Of a stretch of DNA of 64,000 bases, positions 26,038 to 36,086 are shown one piece after another. Under the pieces are notes generated by a model. That model saw nothing but the letters and a program-made list of their open reading frames with translations. It had not been told where the DNA came from and searched no databases. Made by a program: the position numbers and the translations under genes. Position 1 is the stretch's first letter. Each line of letters begins with the position of its first letter. Source of the DNA: Alteromonas sp. M12 (GTDB lineage: Bacteria; Pseudomonadota; Gammaproteobacteria; Enterobacterales; Alteromonadaceae); assembly GCF_037478005.1 (NCBI RefSeq), contig NZ_CP144164.1, positions 1,302,001 through 1,366,000 on the forward strand, in the 5' to 3' direction.

Positions 26038-27642
26038 TTATAAAGCAACGTCGAATTGATTCATAGTGTTGTCTTCACCTGCAGCTTTAAGGGCTTGCTC
26101 ACCACTGAAATATTCTTTGTGATCGTCACCCATGTTAGAACCTGCCATCGCTTGGTGCTTAACACAAGCTAAGCCTTGACGCAGTTCTTGGCGTTGAACA
26201 CCTTTAACATAAGCAAGCATACCTTCGTCACCGAAGTAACCTTTGGCTAGATTATCAGTTGATAATGCAGCAGTGTGATAAGTAGGTAACGTGATTAGGT
26301 GATGGAAAATGCCAGCTTCACGAGCAGCATCTGCTTGGAAGGTGCGCACTTTTTCATCAGCTTCTATGGCTAATTGACTATCGTCGTATTTAACTTGCAT
26401 AAGTTCTTCACGGTTATATTCGCTAACGTCTTTACCTGCTTCAACCCAAGCGTCGAATACTTGCTGACGGAAGTTTAAGGTCCAGTTAAATGAAGGTGAA
26501 TTGTTATAAACTAATTTAGCATTTGGTACCGCTTTGCGAATTTCGTTAACCATTGCACCGATTTGACCAACATGAGGTTTCTCAGTTTCAATCCACAAAA
26601 GATCTGCACCGTTTTGCAATGAAGTTATGCAGTCAAGCACTACACGATCAACACCAGTATTGTCTTTGAATTTAAATAAACCGTTAGGTAAACGAACAGG
26701 TTTAACCAATTTACCATTTTGACGAAGGGCAAGATCGCCTTCTTGTAAGTCATCTACAGATTTAACTTCTGTGGTGTCTAAAAATGCATTGTACTGAGAC
26801 GCTAAATCGCCTTCAGATGTAGATACAGGTATTTTTTGCGTCAAGCCTGCGCCTAGAGAGTCAGTTCTTGCTACGATTACACCGTCATCTACACCTAGCT
26901 CAAGAAAGGCGTAACGAACGGCATTAATTTTAGCTAAGAAATCTTCATGAGGAACAGTAACCTTGCCATCTTGGTGACCACACTGTTTAGCATCAGATAC
27001 TTGGTTTTCGATTTGAATACAGCATGCGCCGGCTTCGATCATTTTCTTAGCTAACAAGTAGGTTGCTTCTTCATTACCAAAGCCTGCATCGATATCTGCA
27101 ATAATTGGCACCACATGCGTTTCGTAATTGTCAATTTTTGACTGAATTTCGCTAGTATCTTTGCCTGCAGCTCTTGCTGAATCAAGCTCGTGAAATAGCT
27201 CACCTAATTCTTTTGCATCTGCTTGACGTAGGAAAGTATATAGCTCTTCTATAAGTGAAGACACAGTGGTTTTTTCATGCATAGATTGGTCAGGTAGAGG
27301 ACCAAATTCTGAACGAAGTGCTGCAACCATCCACCCTGATAGGTACAAATATTTTTTATTTGTTGTACCTTGGTGCTTTTTCACTGCCAACATTTTTTGT
27401 TGTCCAATAAAACCATGCCAGCAACCTAAAGATTGAGTATATTGACTAGAGTCTGCATCATACTCTTCCATATCTTTGCGCATAATAGCCGCTGTGTATT
27501 TCGCGATATCAAGTCCGGTTTGAAAACGGTTTTGAGCTTTCATTCTTGCAGCAAATTCAGGGTTAATCGCATTCCAACCAGAACCATTTTCTTGGCATAA
27601 CTGACTTACAGCGTTTAGGTCATTTTGATATTGAGACATCAT
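26038..27642 (-). CDS. aceA: Isocitrate lyase, large (Pseudomonas/Colwellia-type) form
   Basis: The 534-residue enzyme cleaves isocitrate to succinate and glyoxylate. The active-site cysteine is in KQCGHQDGK, a variant of the KKCGH signature that is normal for the large bacterial subfamily. VPIIADIDAGFGN holds the metal-binding Asp and WIETEKPHVGQIG is the substrate loop. Two adjacent ATGs (27642 and 27639) follow an AAGGAA ribosome site, so the exact start is uncertain by one codon. It partners glcB across the LysR gene. Confidence 0.95.
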   Translation of the reverse strand: MMSQYQNDLNAVSQLCQENGSGWNAINPEFAARMKAQNRFQTGLDIAKYTAAIMRKDMEEYDADSSQYTQSLGCWHGFIGQQKMLAVKKHQGTTNKKYLYLSGWMVAALRSEFGPLPDQSMHEKTTVSSLIEELYTFLRQADAKELGELFHELDSARAAGKDTSEIQSKIDNYETHVVPIIADIDAGFGNEEATYLLAKKMIEAGACCIQIENQVSDAKQCGHQDGKVTVPHEDFLAKINAVRYAFLELGVDDGVIVARTDSLGAGLTQKIPVSTSEGDLASQYNAFLDTTEVKSVDDLQEGDLALRQNGKLVKPVRLPNGLFKFKDNTGVDRVVLDCITSLQNGADLLWIETEKPHVGQIGAMVNEIRKAVPNAKLVYNNSPSFNWTLNFRQQVFDAWVEAGKDVSEYNREELMQVKYDDSQLAIEADEKVRTFQADAAREAGIFHHLITLPTYHTAALSTDNLAKGYFGDEGMLAYVKGVQRQELRQGLACVKHQAMAGSNMGDDHKEYFSGEQALKAAGEDNTMNQFDVAL

Positions 27643-27987
27643 ATTTTCCTTATTTCTATTACATGTGTAGGGAACTGAGGCCTAGTGCATAATTATTCTG
27701 AACACATCTAGACGACTGGTATCGATTCACCTGATTATTGTTTTGTGTCGATGCAATTATCCTAGCCTCACATGGATAATAAAAAAAACGTATAATAATG
27801 ATTTTCGAAATAGATATTGTGAATGTTGGTTTGTATTTCCTTAGAATTCAAAGGGTAAAGTAAATTCACCTCATCGTTGATAAGCTCAAAAAAGTGACTT
27901 TTAAATTGCCGCTAGTGGTTTATTTACTCCCTTATGTGCTGGTTTCGCGTTATCCTTTCGTTTATCACTTAGTAGTTTTAAGATTTT
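27643..27987. other. 345-base divergent control region between aceA and cheV
   Basis: No gene is seen. It must hold the leftward aceA promoter and the rightward cheV promoter. There is an A-rich tract with TATAAT at 27791-27796. No riboswitch-like or terminator-like structure stands out. Confidence 0.4.
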
Positions 27988-28938
27988 ATGAGCAGAATTT
28001 TAGCGTCCGTTGATCAGCGCACTCAATTAGTTGGTGAAAACCGACTGGAATTGCTCATGTTCAAATTAGGTTCAAGGCACACATTTGCAATTAATGTATT
28101 TAAAGTAAAGGAAGTGATTACTGTCCCCATGATGCATCAAATGCCTGGTAGCCACGGGAATTTAAAAGGGGTGACTAATTATCGGGGAAAGTCTATTCCC
28201 ATTATTGATCTACGCAAATCAATAAAGTTGCCAGATTCAACAGATATTGTTAACCAAAATGTAATCATTACTGAATACAACCGAACTGTGCAAGGTTTTC
28301 TGATTGGAGATGTAATTAATATAGTTAATACGTCGTGGGGTAATATTCAAGCCCCACCAACTACAGTTGGAAAAAATAATTATTTAACAGCAATTACGCA
28401 AATTGAAATAAATGGCAATAAAGAACTTGTCGAAATTATTGATGTTGAAAAAGTACTTGCTGAAATCATCGAATATGACACTTACATTTCTGAAGAAATA
28501 TTAGATGAAGATGTGCTGAAACATTTAAACGGGCAAACAGTTTTAGTTGTTGATGACTCTTCTACCGCCCGTCTTCAAATTCGCGATACGTTAAAACAGT
28601 TGGGTATTAATATTATAGAGCGCAGTGATGGTTTGATGGCGTTGAACCTGCTGCGAGAGTGGGCAAACAGTGGTAAACAGGTAACAGACCAGATTCTAAT
28701 GATGTTTACTGATGCTGAAATGCCCGAAATGGATGGCTATCGCTTGACCGCAGAAGTGAGACAAGACGAGCGAATGAGTGATTTATTTATTGCCTTAAAT
28801 ACCTCACTCAGTGGCAGCTTTAATGAGGCGATGGTTAAAAAAGTGGGATGTAACCGTTTTATTTCAAAGTTTCAGCCGGATTTACTCGTAGATGTAGTTC
28901 AACAACGGATGCGAGAAAAACTTCAAGAGTCCAAATAG
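27988..28938 (+). CDS. cheV: Chemotaxis coupling/receiver protein CheV
   Basis: The 316-residue protein joins a CheW-like coupling domain (about residues 18-165, with GNLKGVTNYRGKSIPIIDL) to a response-regulator receiver domain (about 188-312). The receiver has the acidic pair in VVDDSS, the phospho-acceptor Asp in FTDAEMPEMDG, a Thr in LNTSLSG and a Lys in ISKF. CheV links chemoreceptors to CheA and tunes signalling by phosphorylation. It stands alone here, away from a che cluster, as is usual for cheV in gammaproteobacteria. Confidence 0.93.
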   Translation: MSRILASVDQRTQLVGENRLELLMFKLGSRHTFAINVFKVKEVITVPMMHQMPGSHGNLKGVTNYRGKSIPIIDLRKSIKLPDSTDIVNQNVIITEYNRTVQGFLIGDVINIVNTSWGNIQAPPTTVGKNNYLTAITQIEINGNKELVEIIDVEKVLAEIIEYDTYISEEILDEDVLKHLNGQTVLVVDDSSTARLQIRDTLKQLGINIIERSDGLMALNLLREWANSGKQVTDQILMMFTDAEMPEMDGYRLTAEVRQDERMSDLFIALNTSLSGSFNEAMVKKVGCNRFISKFQPDLLVDVVQQRMREKLQESK

Positions 28939-29112
28939 ATATTTATCTTCAATGGCTCTGCAATTTACTTTTGTGATTTTTTGTTATGATTTTTTACCCT
29001 TGTAGATCACACTGTTGTTAAGTTTAGTGAAAATACAAGAAATCGGTTTATCCAGATAAAATTTCACGTATCATTTCCCCTGAAATTATTTTTACTAACC
29101 TTTGGAGATAGA

Positions 29113-30405
29113 ATGAAGTGGCTTTCGGTTTTTACATTATTGCTGTTTGTTTCTGTAGCGCAAGCTAGTCAAGAAAAACCTAAAAACATTATAATGGTAG
29201 TTGGCGACGGCATGGGGCCAGCGTACACCACAGCATATCGTTATTTTGCAGACAAAAAGTCTTCGCCAGTCATTGAACCAACGGTCTTTGACCGACATTT
29301 AGTTGGGATGGCGAGCACTTATCCGGCTAGAGTAAGTGGTTATGTAACCGACTCCGCTGCAGGTGCTACCGCTTTGTCTGCTGGAGTGAAATCATATAAC
29401 GGCGCCATCGCTGTGGATGAGAACAAAAAATCGGTTAAAACGGTACTTGAACAAGCTCGTATGAATGGCTTAAAAACAGGTGTCGCTGTGACATCACAAA
29501 TTAATCATGCAACCCCAGCCTCTTTTGCAGCGCACAATGAAAGTCGCCGCAACTACGATGCAATAGCAGACAGTTATTTTGACGACAAAGTGAATGGTCA
29601 ATTTGCACTAGATGTAATGTTAGGTGGTGGTTGGAAATACTTTATTCGTGATGATCGTAATATAGTTGAGCAGTTTCAATCGGCGGGTTATCAATATATT
29701 GATGATTTAGCGCAACTAACTTCCCTTAAACCTGGACCTGTTATTGGACTATTTGGCGATGAAGGCATGCCTTGGGCCCTGGATATGCCAGGAAAACAGC
29801 GTCTACCTGCATTGGTGGAAACAGCGGTTAAACAGTTAACTAACGATAAAGGTTACTTTTTATTAGTAGAAGGTAGTCAGGTTGATTGGGCTGGACACTC
29901 AAATGATATTGCATCTGCTATGGCAGAGATGCATGACTTGGCGTTAACTCTGGAATGGTTAGAACAATATGTTCAAGAGAATCCAGATACCTTAGTGGTG
30001 GTGACTGCCGATCATAGTACTGGTGGTTTTACAATTGCAGCTAATGGCAACTATCAATGGAATCCTGATCCGTTAAAAAATCTGACACAGTCTCTAAGCT
30101 CTTTGGCAAAATCAATGGCAAATAGTGAAACACCGTTAGACACCGCAGAAGCAGGGTTGGGTTTTGAACTGAATGAAACTGAAAAGTCACTTTTGCAAAA
30201 AGCGGATTTGAAAAACAGTAAAGCACTTTATGTTCAGCTTAAAAAATTGATGGATATTCGTTCAAACTCAGGTTGGACTAGCTCGGGTCATACTGCCGTG
30301 GATGTTCAAATTTTTGCTATGGGCGCAGGAAAAGAACACTTCCATGGTCATATGGACAATACTGATATTCCAAAAGTTATTTTTGAATTAATGCAATCTG
30401 AATAG
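29113..30405 (+). CDS. Alkaline phosphatase, periplasmic
   Basis: The 430-residue protein has a Sec signal peptide (cleavage probably after AQA near residue 18). Alkaline phosphatase motifs are VVGDGMG (metal ligand Asp), TDSAAGATAL with the nucleophile Ser, VEGSQVDWAGHSND and VTADHSTGG, and a late SGHTAVDV histidine. It releases phosphate from organic monoesters in the periplasm. I looked for a PhoB box upstream and did not see a convincing one, so phosphate control is not supported from sequence. It converges with the lipocalin-like lipoprotein gene. Confidence 0.92.
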   Translation: MKWLSVFTLLLFVSVAQASQEKPKNIIMVVGDGMGPAYTTAYRYFADKKSSPVIEPTVFDRHLVGMASTYPARVSGYVTDSAAGATALSAGVKSYNGAIAVDENKKSVKTVLEQARMNGLKTGVAVTSQINHATPASFAAHNESRRNYDAIADSYFDDKVNGQFALDVMLGGGWKYFIRDDRNIVEQFQSAGYQYIDDLAQLTSLKPGPVIGLFGDEGMPWALDMPGKQRLPALVETAVKQLTNDKGYFLLVEGSQVDWAGHSNDIASAMAEMHDLALTLEWLEQYVQENPDTLVVVTADHSTGGFTIAANGNYQWNPDPLKNLTQSLSSLAKSMANSETPLDTAEAGLGFELNETEKSLLQKADLKNSKALYVQLKKLMDIRSNSGWTSSGHTAVDVQIFAMGAGKEHFHGHMDNTDIPKVIFELMQSE

Positions 30406-30421
30406 TCATCAATTGGCAAAG

Positions 30422-30457
30422 TTAGCAGTCAAGTCGCTTTCCTGATTTGGCTGCTAA
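30422..30457. terminator. Hairpin at the convergent ends of the phosphatase and lipocalin-like genes
   Basis: Arms TTAGCAGTCAA (30422-30432) and TTGGCTGCTAA (30447-30457) match at 10 of 11 positions. The right arm overlaps the stop codon of the minus-strand gene. There is no good T run, so efficiency as a terminator is doubtful. Confidence 0.4.
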
Positions 30458-31548
30458 TACCCTGTTAACTCCATAAACCCTAACCCCTTATGACTGCCCT
30501 CAATTGACACTGCTCCCTCATAATAGGGAAACATGCCACGATTATATTGGTCCTTTTTAAATGCTGAAACGCGAATATCAATTTGGTATTGGGGTAAGGA
30601 TATCGACCAATTGAGAGGTATTTTCACACCATCAATTTCTGAGTAGCCATTAATTGAAGCGACAATATCTTGTTCAGTTAGGTGAGTTTTATCTCCATTT
30701 GAACTTATTAAACTGCCGAACCAGGAATTCCTCAATTGCCCATGACGAACCTGATACAACATAAGTTTACGACCATCTTGTAGATGCAATGAAAACCAGT
30801 CCCAGCCTTCGGTTGCCTGATCTGACAGGCCTGCACTCCATTCGTGATCGAACCAACCTTGCCCAGAAACTTCAATTTTTGCGGTGGGTAACTCGATCAC
30901 TCCAGTAATATCAATAAATGGCTGACTATAATACATTGAGGCGTGCTGATGGTTACTAAGCTTAATACTGTAACCATTTTCACCGTTCAAAACGTAAGGA
31001 CCACTTGCTTTCATTGTGAGTCTTATATTAACGTCTTCATTGAGGTTAAAATTCAATGTGGCTGGAAATAAATCTGCTGATTCTGAACGCCATTGCCAGT
31101 CATCTAAATACGCCGTAAAAGCGTTAGAATTCGCTGCTAACGAAACATCTGCATTACCAACGCCTCCTCGGGCGAACACCTCTTCAAACCAATCATCGGT
31201 TTTAGAGCTTAATTTACCATGGCTCATATATAGTTGCCCATCGCTCCAGTTAGAATCGGTAACCCCCCCTGAAAAACGGAATAGCGTCCACTGCAGCGGA
31301 TATTGATTTCCTTGCTGGTCAAACAGGTTAGCGGTTAAGTACCACCATTCAATGGCAAATTCTGGATGGCTTAAATGATCTTGCGGAAATTTAATTTTTA
31401 ATTCTGTATGGGCTTTTGCGCTGGAAAAGTTTTCTTGGTTTAGTAAGCCTCCATACATGCCAGAAGAAGGTTTATCAGCTTCCGAGCAGGCAGTTAATAC
31501 TAGGCTTGTTAATAGTATTACGTTCAGCAGTCTTATCCATTTAGCCAT
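30454..31548 (-). CDS. AttH/CrtC-like lipocalin-domain lipoprotein
   Basis: The 364-residue protein has a lipoprotein signal (LVLTAC, lipidated Cys21). Its body matches the AttH/carotenoid 1,2-hydratase-like double-lipocalin family: EWWYLTANL near residue 67, FDHEWSAG and WDWFSLHLQDGR. These proteins recur beside FtsX-type exporters, as here, where its start overlaps the permease end by 16 bases. It probably holds a lipidic or hydrophobic ligand delivered or extracted by the ABC transporter. Carotenoid hydration is unlikely, since no carotenoid genes are near. Cargo unknown. Confidence 0.82.
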   Translation of the reverse strand: MAKWIRLLNVILLTSLVLTACSEADKPSSGMYGGLLNQENFSSAKAHTELKIKFPQDHLSHPEFAIEWWYLTANLFDQQGNQYPLQWTLFRFSGGVTDSNWSDGQLYMSHGKLSSKTDDWFEEVFARGGVGNADVSLAANSNAFTAYLDDWQWRSESADLFPATLNFNLNEDVNIRLTMKASGPYVLNGENGYSIKLSNHQHASMYYSQPFIDITGVIELPTAKIEVSGQGWFDHEWSAGLSDQATEGWDWFSLHLQDGRKLMLYQVRHGQLRNSWFGSLISSNGDKTHLTEQDIVASINGYSEIDGVKIPLNWSISLPQYQIDIRVSAFKKDQYNRGMFPYYEGAVSIEGSHKGLGFMELTGY

Positions 31549-33995
31549 TTTATATCCTCAATAGGTGGCTTCAATATTGCCTTAGCTGCAGGTAAAACAA
31601 CAACGAATAGCACGACAGCCAAACTGGAACAAACTAGCTGTACAATCGTTTTTAATTCAATAATCAAAGGATAAGACCAGTGAAACGCTTGTACATTGAT
31701 AAGGTGGATCAGTAGCCAGCTAAGTAAAATGCCAAATGGTATCGCCAGAGCACAAATGAACAAACACAACACAGTGTATTGAAACAGCGTGAGGATTAAA
31801 ATTCGAAGGGCTGGGATGCCTAATGAGCGGATTAAAGCGCGCTGAGGTTTATTGTCAAAATCTATCACGCTAAGGGAAGATGCTAATGAAAAAGCAGCGA
31901 CCAATAGGGTGATGATATTGAGGCTTTGGGTCACCACAAATGTGCTATCGAATGTTTGCATTGATGTTTTCAGCACTTCCTGTGTTTCCATGATTTGTGC
32001 TTCTGGAATTTGCATTGCTATTCGCTTTTTCAGTTCAGCCAACCAAGATTGATCAGGTGCTTGATTGAATAAGGCGATCACGTGTCGGCCGATTAATTGA
32101 TCTTTTATTAAATCCTCAGAGATGAATGCCTGTGGTTTGGGATTACCATAATCATAGTAGATAGCAACAACTTGCATCGATAACTTAGAATTATCACGCC
32201 TAGATATCTCTATTTTTTGCCCTAATTTAAGTTGCTTTGAAAGGGCAAACTGTTGATTAATAAAAATGCCGTTACCATCGATAAAGGTGTTCCAAGGTGC
32301 AGATAAAGAACGTTCAAATAACAACGCTTTTTGGTGCTCAACATTACTTGGATAGGAGCGAATTTGAATTGGACTCCCTTGATAGCTTGCCGTTTCTTGC
32401 TGCCGAATAACGGGGTTAACAGTAGGGTAGTTTTGTTTAATTAAGGAGATAACTTGGTCTGTATTCTTAGTATAAATGTAGCCATCGGCATTGAGACGTT
32501 GGGTTATCCATGAATCCGTTGCAACTCGAAAACTGTTGACCATTAAATTCATACCAACATTTGCCGCTACAGCGATAAAAAAGGCACAAAAAGCAATGCT
32601 ACTTTTGTTTGAAACGCGTTTTGCGTCCGCCAAACTCCAACGTAAAGTCGGCATTTTATGAGGAATTAGGCGAATAACCACCGAAAGTAACTTGGGTAAT
32701 ATAAACAAAACCATGAAACAGCCACTGATTATCAACAAAGCAATAATCACAAACGAACCAAATATGTCTGCGTCGCTAAAATAAACCAATATGCTGATTA
32801 AAATTGATATGAGTGAAAATGCTAACCATTTGTTCTCATTATTTGTTCGAGGAGTTGAAGCACTTATTGAGCCTATTTGATGATTAACCAAACGCAAGGG
32901 CAAGGCTGCGGCGAGGCTTAAACCAATAATGCTGGCTAGCAAAACTTGCAAATATAAAGTGAACCAAGAAAATGTCTGAAAACCTACTTTTACATCATAC
33001 AAGCTCTCAAGAGTTTGGTTTACCGCAGGCGATAACCATTGCGATATTTCGATGCCTAAGATTACGCCTATAGCACTGCAAATCACGGCTAAACCCAACA
33101 TTTCAATGATGCTAGCGATAAACACGGCTGATACTGGCACCCCCTGTTGTCTTAAAATCTTGAACATGGGTACGCGTTTAATCATTAATAAATTTAACGC
33201 ATTTAACACTACAAACATGCACACCACGAACATGAGTAGTCCCATCGCGAACAGGTTAAGGTGAAAGCTGGCAGTCAGTTGGTTAGCGTCTTCTGCAGTC
33301 TTTAATTTGACTAATTTTAGATGTGTTGGCAGCTTAATTGGCGGAGGCCGTTTGTCGTCATAATTTCCCACAACCAACAGATAAGAAATCGTCTTGTTAT
33401 CGAATTGGTTAAATAAGGTTTCAATGTCGCTGACAATTTGATTATTTAACCCCGCAGTTTTTATCTGGCTAATAGGGCCTATTGATAGCTGAGAATTGAG
33501 TGTTAAATAATTATCTGAGGAGAGTACTTTTTTGGCAATTAATTGCTTAGCATACTCGGGGTGAAGCATGAATTTTATATTTGGAGAAAACCACCCAATG
33601 GAATCCTCGGACGAATTGGAATTCAAATGCCCGTTGTTTAAGCTCATTAGCGCATAATAATCGATTCCAATAAAAACTAGGGTGCTGTTATCTATCGCCT
33701 CAACTTCCATGCTCGATAGCGCAACTATATTTCGGTGTCCACTTTTCCGTAAATTGGCATAATCTGCCTTGGAAATTGACGCTCCTTGCTTGGCATAAAT
33801 CGCGTAGTGTACGTCTGCAAACAACGGCAGGTTTGCATCGTTGTAACTGCGTTTGGCGGTCTCATTTATGACTAGAACAGAAGAGAAACCAGCACATCCG
33901 ATAATGATTGCTAACAATACAGTAAAAATTCGATATCTTTGCAATCGATAGCTTTTTAGGATCACCCACAATACAGCATGAATTAATTTAATCAT
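31533..33995 (-). CDS. FtsX-like ABC transporter permease
   Basis: The 820-residue membrane protein has the duplicated MacB/LolC-type layout. There is an N-terminal helix (about 10-35), a large periplasmic domain, three helices around 245-380, further helices near 395-440, a second periplasmic domain, and a final three-helix set at about 690-810. It overlaps the ATPase gene by 8 bases and the lipoprotein gene by 16, forming a three-gene operon ATPase-permease-lipoprotein. Such systems move lipids, lipoproteins or act mechanically rather than transport small solutes. The substrate is not apparent. Confidence 0.88.
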   Translation of the reverse strand: MIKLIHAVLWVILKSYRLQRYRIFTVLLAIIIGCAGFSSVLVINETAKRSYNDANLPLFADVHYAIYAKQGASISKADYANLRKSGHRNIVALSSMEVEAIDNSTLVFIGIDYYALMSLNNGHLNSNSSEDSIGWFSPNIKFMLHPEYAKQLIAKKVLSSDNYLTLNSQLSIGPISQIKTAGLNNQIVSDIETLFNQFDNKTISYLLVVGNYDDKRPPPIKLPTHLKLVKLKTAEDANQLTASFHLNLFAMGLLMFVVCMFVVLNALNLLMIKRVPMFKILRQQGVPVSAVFIASIIEMLGLAVICSAIGVILGIEISQWLSPAVNQTLESLYDVKVGFQTFSWFTLYLQVLLASIIGLSLAAALPLRLVNHQIGSISASTPRTNNENKWLAFSLISILISILVYFSDADIFGSFVIIALLIISGCFMVLFILPKLLSVVIRLIPHKMPTLRWSLADAKRVSNKSSIAFCAFFIAVAANVGMNLMVNSFRVATDSWITQRLNADGYIYTKNTDQVISLIKQNYPTVNPVIRQQETASYQGSPIQIRSYPSNVEHQKALLFERSLSAPWNTFIDGNGIFINQQFALSKQLKLGQKIEISRRDNSKLSMQVVAIYYDYGNPKPQAFISEDLIKDQLIGRHVIALFNQAPDQSWLAELKKRIAMQIPEAQIMETQEVLKTSMQTFDSTFVVTQSLNIITLLVAAFSLASSLSVIDFDNKPQRALIRSLGIPALRILILTLFQYTVLCLFICALAIPFGILLSWLLIHLINVQAFHWSYPLIIELKTIVQLVCSSLAVVLFVVVLPAAKAILKPPIEDIKWLNG

Positions 33996-34656
33996 TAGCT
34001 TGAAGGGTTAGCTTTTTGTCGCTCAAGTGATAGTGGAGGTGGGCTTGCTTGGCCAGTTTATGGCTGTGAGTAACCATAACCAGCATAGCGTTGTGCAAAG
34101 AACACAGTGATAACAGTAAATTAGCTACTTTGTCGCTATTTTTGTCGTCAAGATTACCAGTGGGTTCATCGGCTAATATTAATTGTGGTTTATGAGACAA
34201 AGCTCTGGCGATGGCAACTCGTTGCTGCTCACCTCCAGACAAATCCATGGGCATTTTATGGCGTTGCTTCGCAATGCCTAACTCCTCCAGCAGACTAAGC
34301 AGATATTTTTCATCTAAATTTTGGTTTAAACGAGCAGGAAAACACACATTTTCCCAAACCGATAAACATTCAATGAGGTTGAATTTTTGGAAAACAATGC
34401 CGATAGATTTTTGTCGATAGGCATCACTAGCCTTAGAGGAGAATAAACAGATATTTTGCTGGTTAACTATTATCGAGCCTGTATCTGGTTTGTCTAAACA
34501 AGCCAACAAATGCAGCAGTGTTGACTTGCCAGAACCAGACTCGCCAGTAATTGCAATTTGTTGCTTAGGAGCAATAGTTAAATTTAGATTGTCTAAAACA
34601 GTCGTTAATTGCTTTCCGTCTTGGTAAGACTTAGATAGCGCTTCAATCTTAATCAT
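33988..34656 (-). CDS. LolD/MacB-type ABC transporter ATP-binding protein
   Basis: The 222-residue ATPase has Walker A GESGSGKSTL (about residues 38-47), a Q-loop in GIVFQKFNL, signature LSGGEQQRVAIARAL, Walker B LILADEPTGNLDD and an H-loop in VTHSHK. Sequence and length are those of the LolD/MacB branch that energises FtsX-type permeases. It is the first gene of the three-gene exporter operon. Confidence 0.92.
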   Translation of the reverse strand: MIKIEALSKSYQDGKQLTTVLDNLNLTIAPKQQIAITGESGSGKSTLLHLLACLDKPDTGSIIVNQQNICLFSSKASDAYRQKSIGIVFQKFNLIECLSVWENVCFPARLNQNLDEKYLLSLLEELGIAKQRHKMPMDLSGGEQQRVAIARALSHKPQLILADEPTGNLDDKNSDKVANLLLSLCSLHNAMLVMVTHSHKLAKQAHLHYHLSDKKLTLQAND

Positions 34657-34686
34657 TGCACCACCAAATTTTTAACGTTTAATCAA

Positions 34687-35421
34687 TTAACCTTCTTCTT
34701 GAATGAAAGACAAGTAATCTTCACCGGTTAACTTTTTCATTTGTACAATTAAATAGGCCAAAGCGGAAAAAAGCATAATTAAACTTGGCACCATGATCAC
34801 CGGATAACTTAGCGCAGTCATGCGCCCTAACTCTTCAGTATATGCGGTTGTGCCAGGCTCGCTGACTAAGATGATTTTCGCCAATATGTAATTGAGAAAG
34901 GATGAAACAAAAAACGAAGCGGCGACGATATAAGAACTGATGGTTATTTTTCGATTAAATAATGCGGTATTTTGTTTTTTCTCCAATGCCTCGTCTAATG
35001 CATTCCAATTGATCACATTTTCATTAAGGATAAGAATTTTAACTAACGACCGGTTGGTATATTGGGAAATTAAAACCGCAATACCTAAAATGCCCGGGAT
35101 AGCCGCTTCTTTAATCGCAATGTATTCGGCGGGAAGTTTCAACAAGGTGATACCACCGGTAAGTATGACACTGATAATGCCAAGAATGGAAAAACCGTTT
35201 ACTTTTCCAGATTTTTTTAAGTCCCATATACCGTATCCAATAGGAAATGCCAAAGCGCAAACCACACTTAATGCGGGTCCCAAATATTCTTCACCACTGA
35301 GATACGACAAAATCAATACTGGAATAACAATATTGAACGCAAGATTACCTAAAAACCCGTTATTTTGTGGCGGGTTTTTTTTCGTATTTTGAGTTGACTC
35401 GTTTGCTGTTGGCTTATTCAT
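34687..35421 (-). CDS. Multi-pass membrane protein, VC0807-family-like
   Basis: The 244-residue protein has a hydrophilic Asn/Lys-rich N-terminus (about 1-24) and about six hydrophobic segments (near 28-45, 48-66, 76-96, 105-125, 160-185, 200-232). The motif FPIGYGIWDL after the second helix resembles the uncharacterised VC0807 family. It has no known function. It sits 30 bases upstream of the ABC ATPase on the same strand and could be co-transcribed with it. Confidence 0.6.
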   Translation of the reverse strand: MNKPTANESTQNTKKNPPQNNGFLGNLAFNIVIPVLILSYLSGEEYLGPALSVVCALAFPIGYGIWDLKKSGKVNGFSILGIISVILTGGITLLKLPAEYIAIKEAAIPGILGIAVLISQYTNRSLVKILILNENVINWNALDEALEKKQNTALFNRKITISSYIVAASFFVSSFLNYILAKIILVSEPGTTAYTEELGRMTALSYPVIMVPSLIMLFSALAYLIVQMKKLTGEDYLSFIQEEG

Positions 35422-35523
35422 AAAATCTTTAAAATAAATTTAACTGTTGTCAGTATATCGAACTCGCAATCAATCCACTATGGTTTTCATAGGCATTAAA
35501 CGTAAAGCGACCTTTTATTGTGA

Positions 35524-36081
35524 TTAGCGTTTTTTTGCCCATAATTTAGCCGCGCATAACCCCGCGATAAATCCGAATAAGTGAGATTCCCATGACACAA
35601 AAGCGTTTGAGGGAATTACACCAAATATTAGGCCTCCATAGAAAAAGCCTACTATTAGTGAAATTATAATGAGTTTTATGCGACCTGATATTAGCCCCCC
35701 TAAAACTAAAAATCCAAAATAACCGTAAATTATCCCACTAGCCCCAATGTGCATAGCAGGGCGAGCGAACAACCACACCAACACACCAATACTTAACATT
35801 AAATAGATGCTGACAGTTATATAGGTTTTTTTACCGTACTGCATGACGAGCAAACTAAATATGCCTAAAGTGATAATATTGGATGCAAAATGGCTCAAAT
35901 TGCCATGTAAAAATGGACTAAAAGTAATTCCCCGTAAGCCAATCAGTTCACGTGGGTATATCCCATAAATATTTAGACTGCGGCCAAATAGGATATTGAT
36001 GCCTTCTATCACGGCAAAAAATAGCATCAAGTACAAAACAAATTTCAACTGGGATGCTAAAGCCGTTGTTTTTGAGCCCAT
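35524..36081 (-). CDS. Rhomboid-family intramembrane serine protease
   Basis: The 185-residue protein has about six transmembrane segments. Rhomboid motifs are visible: HGNLSHFASN in the second helix, the catalytic serine in IGASGIIYGYFG, and the catalytic His in ESHLFGFIAG. It cleaves transmembrane substrates within the inner membrane. It follows yjfC by 5 bases and so probably belongs to the yjf operon; that could mean it acts on one of the operon's membrane proteins. Confidence 0.87.
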   Translation of the reverse strand: MGSKTTALASQLKFVLYLMLFFAVIEGINILFGRSLNIYGIYPRELIGLRGITFSPFLHGNLSHFASNIITLGIFSLLVMQYGKKTYITVSIYLMLSIGVLVWLFARPAMHIGASGIIYGYFGFLVLGGLISGRIKLIIISLIVGFFYGGLIFGVIPSNAFVSWESHLFGFIAGLCAAKLWAKKR

Positions 36082-36086
36082 TCGAC

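Noticed and set aside
28939..29112. PhoB box upstream of the alkaline phosphatase
   Set aside because: No pair of CTGTCAT-like repeats with the right spacing was found on reading the 174-base spacer.
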